Assembly (NCBI RefSeq): GCF_000150955.2
Contig: NC_011692.1
Span: 310,001-374,000, forward strand
Origin: Phaeodactylum tricornutum CCAP 1055/1
Lineage: Eukaryota; Bacillariophyta; Bacillariophyceae; Surirellales; Neidiaceae
DNA: 64,000 nucleotides
Direction of reading: 5' to 3'
Part shown: one piece after another, positions 43,101-50,724 of the stretch
Numbering within the stretch: position 1 is the stretch's first letter
How the letters are laid out: every line of letters starts with the position of its first letter
The notes under the pieces: generated by a model
Databases searched by the model: none
Told to the model about the DNA's origin: nothing
What the model saw: the letters and a program-made list of their open reading frames with translations, nothing else
Translations under genes and position numbers: made by a program

Positions 43101-46100
43101 TCGGAAATCGTGCCAGCGTTTTGTTATGCTGTTAAGTACAAGGGCCGGTGGACTTGGGTTGAACCTGACAGCTGCCGATATTGTTATCATTTTCGATAGC
43201 GACTGGAATCCTCAAAACGACTTGCAAGCCATGGCTCGCGCTCACCGAATTGGGCAAACGAGGGCCGTCCGCGTTTATCGGCTTTTGACAGCTAAAACGT
43301 ACGAGATGCATATGTTTCACAGTGCAAGCTTAAAGCTCGGTCTAGAACGAGCCGTTCTCTCGCAAAATCGTGAGCAAAATGATGAAAGCGACGAGAACAA
43401 GTCGAAACGAGTCAGTGACCGAGAAGCGCAGGCCAAGCAGATTGACGAGCTTCTTAAGAAAGGTGCCTACGACGTTTTTAGAGACGAAGACGATGCCGAA
43501 GCGGAAAAATTCATGGAAACGGATATTGATCAGCTTTTGGAGCACAAGTCAAAGAAAGTTACGTACGGGACCTCAGCTACCTCGTCGTTGGGAAGTGGAC
43601 TAGGAAGTTTCAGCAAGGCAAGTTTTGTGGCCGATACCGCAGAAGGCGATAAAGATGTGGATCTCGACGATCCCGATTTCTGGTCGAAAGCTGTCGGTCT
43701 AGAGGCTCCCGAAGAAATGCCTGAAGACGTTGCTGCTATGATCGATGACGGCATCAAGAGGAGCAGAAAACAGGTCCAAGTTTACGACCCTTACGCTGAG
43801 ACAGCCGAGGCTGAGCAAAGGAAGAAGGACAGAATTGCGATGGAAAAGATGCTAGAGAAAGAGGAGAAAGACCGCGAAAGAATCGAGAAGCAAATAAAGA
43901 AGAAAGAGTACAAAGAAAAGAAAAAACGCGAGCGCGAGCTTCAAAAAGTGCAACAACCGACGGAGAAGCCGTTGTCTTCCAACCCCAAAATAGTCAAGGC
44001 GAAGGTCGAACCCATTAAGGCAGTTGTTGAGCACAAGCCAAAGAAGTCGAAGAAAAATGAGAGGCAACAGGCACTTAGGAGGGCACAAAATGAAGATCCT
44101 GCTTTAGAACGTCTGAAACAAGCTTGGGAGGGCCCGCAGCGCAACCGGGCAACAGCCGCATCGATGCGTTTTGGATTTGGTCGGTTTTGTAAGATCCGGA
44201 GCGAATCCAACTTAACCAGTTTACCTCTCCAGGATCTCGAGGTGTTCACGAGGTCCTGGCTCTATCAGTTGGCGCTACAAGTATGCGTGGCTCTTTTGTC
44301 CAAACTGGAAGATGGCGCTTCTGGAGACAGCATTCGTGCTACGTTACAAGAATGGCTGGGCTTATACAATCGTCGAGAACTCGATTGGTTGTGCGAATCA
44401 GTCAGTTCCGTCATGAGCATTCACTTGGATGTTGAGGCTCGACAAAAATTTCTGCGAATGCCTGTAATCTTAGCGGAGCCAAGCTATCTTGCCGATTTAA
44501 GGCAAGGCGGCGCTTTCCGGGCGTTTCGTCGGATGGGAATCTTGGCGCGCTTCAATAGGGTTATCGAAGAATGCCTTGATTCTATCCTATCAGCCCTAGG
44601 TCACCAAGAACTTGGAAAACGAGGCTGCGCCACCAGTGACTTGTCAACGCTCGACGCAGACTTAAAAGCTCGGTTTGTAACAACAGAGGAGTTGGCTCTG
44701 GCTATCGGATCAATTTTTACAAGCCTGAAGTTTAAAGCCCCGGCTTCATGGTGGGATCGTAGGTGTGACGTAGCATTGATAATCGGAACCTTTGTCCATG
44801 GAATGGGAAACTATGAATCTATGCGGAATGACCCCGACTTGCCCTTCTCGGATAAAATTAAGAAGACAGCACAGCGGGATGAAGCTTGCAAAGCGGCAAA
44901 CCAAACTTTTCGTTCCGCAGCGACCGCAGCCAGGAAAGCCTTTGACGACGCGTTAGAAGCTGCCCGTGTCAAAGCAGAGCTGGAAGTACAGGCAGCGGTT
45001 GCAGCTGCAGCCAAGGCTGCGCAGAAAAGAGAAGCTGACGCGGAGCTCTTGCGGAAAGGAGGGGCTGCAGCTGAGGCTGTCATCAGCAGTATGCCAGATA
45101 CTCAGGTTGAAAATGCTTTTGAGTTTGACGGAACGGATTCTCATTTTGTGACGCTTCCTCGAATGCAAAGGTATCTTCAGGATTCTGTTCGGAAAGCTGA
45201 GGTTTCTAGTATGGTATCTGCAGAAGCAAAAGCCATAACTGACACAGTCAAAAACGGAACCTCAGCTAAAGAGGACCATGATGAATTGTCCGGAAAGGCC
45301 CGTGAAGATCGATATCTTCCAATGCCAGATGCGAGAGTCCTAGACCATCGCTTTCTTCTTGTACTCGAGGCGATTGAAGAGCACTTCTATGACGACGATA
45401 CCGACAAGATGGATGTTGACGAGGCCAACCCGGACCTTTGGCTGAAGTCTGATGATGTGCTGACGAACCTCCAAATTCGGACGCAGACTCTGTCAATTTT
45501 TGCAGGCGCTGCTGTTGTGGACTTTATCAGCGAGTACTCGGGAGTAGGTCTTGGTGGCAACCAATGCGGAACTTCTCATCGGAGTTTGAATGACGGTACT
45601 GACTTCGGCTTCGGATCAGCTAGCTCTGAACTTGCACAGGTTGCGTACGGAACAGATGCGCCGCGTTTCTTGCGTGCCCTAGGGGTCCCGATGAACATTA
45701 CACGGTACGCAATTTCGGGGCTCGTATACGCGGAACCTTCATGCGTCGAGAAGTTACTACAGACAGAAAACCTACGTTACTTTGGGGATGCTTCGTCTGG
45801 AGTACCTTTAACTTCAACAGTGGAAGGTATACTTTCCCCCAAGGCTGCCACCTTGGGGGAAAGTGAAGACCAACAAGACTCAAAGGAAACAAGCTCAAAG
45901 TCAGCCAAACCACATACCAATATGAATACACCACTAACGGGGGAGCAAAATGGTGACAACTATTCCGAGTCGAGTCCATGTATTTCCGGTAAAACGGATT
46001 CCAAGGAATCTGTACATAATGGTACTGCTCTGGTTGTTCCTAATGATGGAGAAAATTCGAATCTAACAATTCGTCCGAGTCAAGATATTAGCTTGCCTGG

Positions 46101-47292
46101 CAGCAAACCAAACACAGAAACCTCGGCGAATACACGACTCAGCGACGCTGGCGAGATCACGTCCACTATGTTGGATACACTTGATAAAGACCTGACGCTT
46201 CAAAAGGAATGTACGGTAGAAACCAAACAGCTGCAGGAGAAAATGGAGATCAAGGAGAATGAGTTAGCTGAGGGAAACGTCATGATTGATCTACTTCACG
46301 CGACGGGAGAAGAAGCGAAGCCCTCTCTTCCAATAGATCCAGTCGAACTCATTACCGATGCATTCCGCGAAAATGCGAAACTTCGAGCGGCCACTTGCTT
46401 GGCTGTTCTGATGTTCGGATTCCCCACCATCGAAGGAATGGAAACTTTTGTCGATGACGTCCTTTGGAAAACTGTGCTTACCTCTTCTGGGACTCAAACG
46501 TCACCTCCCCCTCTATCATTATTTACTATTGAAGCTTTTCGTCGAGCGCTTGTGTCGTTGGCCCCTGATGTCGAGATACCTAGTTGTGAGACTTTGAAGA
46601 CCTATGTCGATTCTATCTTGCTGCCACATTGCTTAAGATTATGCATCTATGGCAATGGACCCGTGACGCGGAACGCACGAGGTAGTGAAGGAAAGTACGA
46701 AACTGCTTTTGGAGTAAGCCTGTATCCGGAACCCAGCCAAGCGCACCCGTCTCCTCTTCCGGATCCGTGCTTGAGTCTTCACGAGCACTCCATGGAGGCG
46801 CTGGGGCAAGCTAGTGCTTTGTTGCGCCGAGTACGGCTTCTACGCTCGAGTCAGTTCATCTGTCGCGGTGAATCAATCTCGGTAGCTGCTCTCGTTTCTG
46901 TAACTCGCTCTTCATTTATGCGAGCTCTCGAAGGAATGCCTGTTTGGTGGTGCCCCTGGATCCATGATTTGGCTCTGCTTGTCGAAGCTGCCACTGGCGG
47001 CCTGTTTTCTGTCATACCTACACGGGGAGAGCACTTTATCTTTTCTCCAGAGGCAATTCAACGCTTTCAGGCCTCGTCCATCCTTGGCGGACGGAAGGGC
47101 GTTTGTCCAGCGAAATTCACACCATCGGATCAAACGAGATGGATCGAGCGCCAATCTCATCAGTTTCCAACTCTGAACCAATTAGAGCGTCGATTGGCCT
47201 TTTTGTGTTCACAAGCCACGACTGACGTCGACAGCGACGATCGATACGATAACCTGCCCATGTTTGATCACGGCGGCTGGCCGCGAAATTAA
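40105..47292 (+). CDS. CHD-type chromatin remodelling ATPase (2395 aa)
   Basis: A single uninterrupted frame of 2395 codons. Order of domains: Pro/Arg-rich N-terminus; two chromodomain-like segments (about 315-355, LLVKWRGRSYLHCAWERPVD, and 489-525, YVVKWKALPYAEITWEYWRD); SNF2 ATPase from about 588 (LRSYQLEGVNWL; ADEMGLGKT at about 614-622; VDEAHRLKN at about 738-746); helicase C lobe (about 949-1052; LVFSQMVRVLDLLEELL, STRAGGLGLNLTAADIV, RAHRIGQTRAVRVYRL); the CHD-typical bridge (FMETDIDQLLE); a Lys/Glu coiled coil; and a SANT/SLIDE-like region (about 1545-1582, WWDRRCDVALIIGTFVHGMGNY). The protein should slide or space nucleosomes in the nucleus, recruited through the chromodomains. The C-terminal 700 residues lack a known domain. 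It lies 373 bp upstream of a class I histone deacetylase on the same strand. Confidence 0.95.
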   Translation: MNPETGGSSDPVLGHVPRKKLPPVPHALTAATTTPNNATAGVRIAPLLSAPIPRRTDLPLPARSHPHPTPAYYRPSHTDSYPPSHDRVRIKKKPKRIGPPAVQIIREDPLIVKVRLAGVPLTEGIPRHRASLRAPKRSRPAYQELADTDDDDFLTEEEMILPPKKVEAADGTVVAPEVHPIDAPLPGVLHTLWYSREVFLNVFVLEKICGWKSRARLELIDPEGTVVTLTRPEAASYQQKALQDVAFWKDPRARTEVSRIRPTACPVVLAMAAQVEAAKAAQATASQLPATDGIRLPPIVPKYRLRTAPDNAREELLLVKWRGRSYLHCAWERPVDVQNAEHNVTARNKIKRFYQAQELAFGPSWKQVLEEERATAAKIHAHGQSAGIEEDPEADQGEEHFAPQCLEVERILACDENDMNLQVLAKQRALNLRAEQDDLRRKETENQKSTASDTVGAEDSTPVAKVNKLVGGLIDVANMEPAWDPEDNVRYVVKWKALPYAEITWEYWRDIKQDAVDQAEDFWYRQRPPDLDQVRALESRPHPHIRDFRKLQETPVFGISSRDRPVANLGDDTISQSNNDDDDGDTFKGFHLRSYQLEGVNWLLFNWWNKRSCILADEMGLGKTIQSAAFLRGLQSLPATQVQGPFLIVAPLSLVNQWQSELRSWAPDMNVVLYHGSADARDFLVQQEFYYTDQFVPKPTAVKLKKLNVTKFSVLITTYEVALKDVAVISKIRWRVLIVDEAHRLKNSKARLFEELAMVPREHCVLLTGTPIANATEELWALLHFANPSVFDDKDSFLEKFGEMTDAAQVNELHNLLKPYLLRRVKEDVEKSLPPKEETILEVSLTPIQKTFYKAIYERNTSFLFKGTKPSNAPSLMNVMMELRKCCNHPYLVKGAEDRILNEAAAKVQKMIDKNGNEVPIDYGSLFGEQLVKSSGKMVLMEKLLQKLFDGGHKVLVFSQMVRVLDLLEELLKLKRYKYERLDGSTTSSARLSAVDRFNRKSCQRFVMLLSTRAGGLGLNLTAADIVIIFDSDWNPQNDLQAMARAHRIGQTRAVRVYRLLTAKTYEMHMFHSASLKLGLERAVLSQNREQNDESDENKSKRVSDREAQAKQIDELLKKGAYDVFRDEDDAEAEKFMETDIDQLLEHKSKKVTYGTSATSSLGSGLGSFSKASFVADTAEGDKDVDLDDPDFWSKAVGLEAPEEMPEDVAAMIDDGIKRSRKQVQVYDPYAETAEAEQRKKDRIAMEKMLEKEEKDRERIEKQIKKKEYKEKKKRERELQKVQQPTEKPLSSNPKIVKAKVEPIKAVVEHKPKKSKKNERQQALRRAQNEDPALERLKQAWEGPQRNRATAASMRFGFGRFCKIRSESNLTSLPLQDLEVFTRSWLYQLALQVCVALLSKLEDGASGDSIRATLQEWLGLYNRRELDWLCESVSSVMSIHLDVEARQKFLRMPVILAEPSYLADLRQGGAFRAFRRMGILARFNRVIEECLDSILSALGHQELGKRGCATSDLSTLDADLKARFVTTEELALAIGSIFTSLKFKAPASWWDRRCDVALIIGTFVHGMGNYESMRNDPDLPFSDKIKKTAQRDEACKAANQTFRSAATAARKAFDDALEAARVKAELEVQAAVAAAAKAAQKREADAELLRKGGAAAEAVISSMPDTQVENAFEFDGTDSHFVTLPRMQRYLQDSVRKAEVSSMVSAEAKAITDTVKNGTSAKEDHDELSGKAREDRYLPMPDARVLDHRFLLVLEAIEEHFYDDDTDKMDVDEANPDLWLKSDDVLTNLQIRTQTLSIFAGAAVVDFISEYSGVGLGGNQCGTSHRSLNDGTDFGFGSASSELAQVAYGTDAPRFLRALGVPMNITRYAISGLVYAEPSCVEKLLQTENLRYFGDASSGVPLTSTVEGILSPKAATLGESEDQQDSKETSSKSAKPHTNMNTPLTGEQNGDNYSESSPCISGKTDSKESVHNGTALVVPNDGENSNLTIRPSQDISLPGSKPNTETSANTRLSDAGEITSTMLDTLDKDLTLQKECTVETKQLQEKMEIKENELAEGNVMIDLLHATGEEAKPSLPIDPVELITDAFRENAKLRAATCLAVLMFGFPTIEGMETFVDDVLWKTVLTSSGTQTSPPPLSLFTIEAFRRALVSLAPDVEIPSCETLKTYVDSILLPHCLRLCIYGNGPVTRNARGSEGKYETAFGVSLYPEPSQAHPSPLPDPCLSLHEHSMEALGQASALLRRVRLLRSSQFICRGESISVAALVSVTRSSFMRALEGMPVWWCPWIHDLALLVEAATGGLFSVIPTRGEHFIFSPEAIQRFQASSILGGRKGVCPAKFTPSDQTRWIERQSHQFPTLNQLERRLAFLCSQATTDVDSDDRYDNLPMFDHGGWPRN

Positions 47293-47665
47293 TATAAAGA
47301 ACCCAGTGATGGAAAAACTTAAAGTAGAAAAGTGTACGTGTGGCTCGCTGGCAAAAGATAGAAATGCAGTAGCTCTTCCTACCGGTCCCCGAAAGTTTCT
47401 TCGCTTTCGGTTAGGGCTTTGGACCCGGAAATGATGCACCTGAATGTGCTAACCCGGTTATTGGGTTGCTGCCAAGCATCCTCTACTTCGCAGTAACTGT
47501 AAATCCGGGAAAGTCCCATTTCCCGTGAGCAAAGTTGCTCCCTTCAGCCAACGAGGGACGCCTGAGGTAGGCTCGAAGGCCCCAGATCCTTCAGCAAAGT
47601 GGTTTCGGCTTCTGCCTTGCTTGTCGGTATCTTGAATCGTTGCGCTTCAATTGTGAAATAGAACG
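47293..47665. promoter_or_regulatory. Intergenic, CHD 3' flank and HDAC promoter
   Basis: 373 bp between two same-strand genes, to be shared by the CHD 3' UTR and the HDAC promoter. No motif assigned. Confidence 0.5.
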
Positions 47666-49109
47666 ATGACGGGAAAGTCGCGCGTCTCCTATTTCTATCA
47701 TCCGACTTGCGTGAGTACTAGACCAAGACAACGCGGATCTGCCCAAATTTCCTCGTCCTTTGTCTAAGAGAACCCACCCTTCACAAGCTCTTCTCGATCT
47801 ACTAATTTCTTTTGTTCAATTTTCTTTCCCTCTAAACGCATGTTGCTAACACTTGGCCCGTTCTGATTCCCAGCCTCTGTTCTACTATGGACCGTCACAC
47901 CCCATGAAACCGCATCGCCTAAAGTTGGCACATCATCTCATTCTGACGTATGGCCTTTACAAGGAGATGGACTGCTACCGGCCTCACCCTGCAGCAGCAG
48001 GTGAAATGACGCAATTTCACTCGGAGGATTACGTCAACTTTATGAGTAAGGTTACTCCTGATAATCTACGACAGTATTCGGCATCGATGCAACGTTTCAA
48101 TGCTGGCGATTCCACTGATTGTCCCGTCTTTGACGGTCTCTTTGAATTTACACAGCTTTATACGGGCTCTAGTCTCGACGGAGCTTTACAGCTTTGCCAG
48201 GGAAATACCGATATAGCCATCAATTGGAGCGGTGGCTTGCATCACGCCAAGAAGGGTGAGGCTTCGGGGTTCTGTTATATCAACGATATCGTACTGGCGA
48301 TTCTGGAACTCCTCAAGGTCCACGCGCGTGTGCTATACGTCGACATTGACGTTCACCACGGCGACGGCGTGGAGGAAGCTTTCTACACTACTGACCGTGT
48401 CATGACGTTTTCGATTCACAAGTACGGAGACTTTTTTCCCGGCACAGGGCATATCAGTGATACGGGTGCCAAAGATGGCACCGGCTTTAGTGTGAATGCA
48501 CCGTTGAATAGCGGTATTACGGACGAAACCTACTTTCACGATTTGTTCAAACCGGTCATGGAGAAAATCATGCAGGTATTTAATCCGGGCGCTGTGGTCT
48601 TGCAGTGTGGAGCGGACAGCTTGACGGGAGATCGGCTTGGATGTTTCAATCTAACGTTGAAGGGGCACGCAGCCTGTGTAGAGTACGTCAAGAGCTTCGG
48701 CGTGCCGACATTGGTACTGGGAGGTGGAGGTTACACAATCCGCAACGTAGCACGGTGTTGGGCCTACGAGACGGCCGTTCTATTGGACAAGAAGGACATT
48801 CCAAACGAAATTCCATACAATGATTATTACGAGTATTATGCCCCAGACTACGAGCTTCATTTGACTCCGACGCCGGAAGAGAACATGAATGGAAAAGATG
48901 CCCTTGAAGATGTACGGACAGAATTGCTTCAGCAGTTGCAAGATTTGCAAGGAGCTCCCTCAGTAGCGATGCAACAAGTCCCCCCATCTTTTCAGCGAGC
49001 AGAAGCCACTGAAGAGGATCCGGATGTCAGGGAAGGGGCTAGCAAGACCAGATCGGGTGACGGGGTCCGTAAGCAGCATCCAAGCGAGCTTTACGACGAG
49101 GTAGATTAA
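47666..49109 (+). CDS. Class I histone deacetylase (Rpd3/HDAC1-like)
   Basis: Two exons: 47666-47710 and 47874-49109, with a 163-bp GT-AG intron in phase 0; 426 aa. The small first exon encodes [15 protein letters not shown], which joins [20 protein letters not shown] to give the standard class I N-terminus; the open frame starting at 47853 alone would lack it. The catalytic core shows [20 protein letters not shown] (the His-His pair), [17 protein letters not shown] (zinc-binding Asp and His) and [17 protein letters not shown] (catalytic Tyr). The C-terminal 80 residues are acidic and disordered, as in yeast Rpd3. The enzyme removes acetyl groups from histone lysines in the nucleus, normally inside Sin3, NuRD or CoREST-type complexes. 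The adjacent CHD gene fits a NuRD-like partnership, which is inference. Confidence 0.96.
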
Positions 49110-49142
49110 GAGTAAAAGGCTTTACCGAACGATGGCGAAATA

Positions 49143-50015
49143 TCAGTCACCTCCGACCTCGTCGGCATTAGTTCGTAAAGCTCTTTCGTATATTTCTTCC
49201 CAGTCTTTGGAACTCTTGCTCCGAAAAATTTCCTCGTTATGCTGCGCAATGGCAGCCGTTGCAGAGGGGCCCGCTTTGTCAATAGTAGAGGTCGCAACGA
49301 TGGACACCGTTGAGTAAGGACTGCGCTTTTCTAGCTGTATGGGATTCTCATCTTCACCGGCAAACAACCAGGCAGGATGAAAAGGCGCCAGTGTGACAGC
49401 ATTTCCAACATGGTCTGGATCTTCGTCTATAGCATCCAAATATTGCTCCTCCTTTTCAAGAAACCAGTCGTAAAAGGATTCAAAATCCCATCTCTCTTCG
49501 ACTTCTTCGGCCAGTATTACAAACGCAATTGCGGTATTTGAATCCAGGGTCCCCGTTTTCATTTCCAGGCAGAAACGTTCTGCAACCGCATCTATGGCCT
49601 TTTCAAATAAAGTTGTATCCTTGGTCAAGTACAGTCGTATGGCACCTTGAGTGTTTACCGAGGACGAAGCCCAGGGGCATAGATTGTGCGGTACCACAAA
49701 GTTGGCGCACCAGCTCCAGGTCCGGACAGAAGCCTTTTGCAATGAAGGACTGGGAGGGGTCGATCCAAAGCGAACGACTTCGTCAAACGAGCTTTCACCC
49801 CAATCCAGATACCAAATATTGGCATCAGAAGGAGTCGCGCAATGCCGTGTTTGGAGCCTCGCTTTTCCGTGAAATTTCCCTCCTAGTTGAAGTCCAACAC
49901 GCCGTGGTCTGTCAGCATACAAGGACGGAAACCAAGCAGCGCCACCAGTCGTTCCGACTAGAAAGACAATCGCTTCCAATGCAAAGGAAACTCCCATTTT
50001 CTGCAATGAAGACAA
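49143..50015 (-). CDS. DUF1415 protein with plastid-type presequence
   Basis: Single-exon 290-aa protein. The N-terminus (MSSLQKMGVSFALEAIVFLVGTTGGAAWFP, of which the hydrophobic core is about residues 8-25) looks like a signal peptide followed by an AAWFP site, similar to the ASAFAP-type site of diatom plastid presequences; the start could also be Met7. The mature part matches the bacterial DUF1415 (COG3310) pattern: WCANFVVPHNLCPWA, then LAPFHPAWLFAG and KRSPYSTVSIV near the end. That family has no established function. Its stop lies only 33 bp from the stop of the convergent HDAC gene, so the 3' UTRs must overlap. Family call moderately sure, plastid location inferred. Confidence 0.72.
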   Translation of the reverse strand: MSSLQKMGVSFALEAIVFLVGTTGGAAWFPSLYADRPRRVGLQLGGKFHGKARLQTRHCATPSDANIWYLDWGESSFDEVVRFGSTPPSPSLQKASVRTWSWCANFVVPHNLCPWASSSVNTQGAIRLYLTKDTTLFEKAIDAVAERFCLEMKTGTLDSNTAIAFVILAEEVEERWDFESFYDWFLEKEEQYLDAIDEDPDHVGNAVTLAPFHPAWLFAGEDENPIQLEKRSPYSTVSIVATSTIDKAGPSATAAIAQHNEEIFRSKSSKDWEEIYERALRTNADEVGGD

Positions 50016-50724
50016 AGACTACAATCAGGATTTATGTAAAGCCTGTTTTGAAGATACAACAAGGTCGAGGAAGCTAGCTGAAGTAGCCATAGGAGCCGGA
50101 AACGCAACCTACTACGAGTTATTACGTGGTGTGGTTCATTATTTCCATCTGGCCGGCGCTTCGTTAGGCTGTCGGGTCCCTGTGTTACAGTTAGTTGACT
50201 GTGAAGATCTGATCAACAACAAGAACGACATGGATACGACGTGTAAGCAATTGCCTTGTGGAGATCGAAGTCAGACTTAGTCGACAATCCGTTAATTCAA
50301 AAAGATCGGGTCTTCTTCCGACACATATCGGGGATGGTTTGGAATTTCGACATAAATGAACAACAATAGCGCATCAAATACCCTGCAATGTTATTAAATG
50401 CCCCAAAACTCGGGGCGATTGCCAAGTAAGCTGGTAGAAGAAACCAGTGTTCACGCAGTCAACAGGATTTATTAATATATTGCTTTATCAAAAGTCATCA
50501 ACACGAATTTAATTATCGCGTTGGTCAGAGTACAGGCAGGAGGAAACGACGTTGGGCCGGATGCCTCCCGTCACCACATCCCGCCGAGATCATCCTTTCG
50601 GCACTTTGAGTGGTTCCTCTCGCTGGTACCGCCGATAGCTCTCAAACGGCGACCAAAAAATATCTTCATTCGATATGAATTGAGGGATCTTTGGGCCAGA
50701 CAATATAAATCGGCTAACAGAGGT
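50016..50724. other. Divergent intergenic region, DUF1415 and Ser/Arg-rich gene
   Basis: About 710 bp. The frame of the downstream gene stays open upstream to 50521, but there is no ATG in that part, so an upstream exon or a longer protein cannot be excluded. No other feature recognised. Confidence 0.4.
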
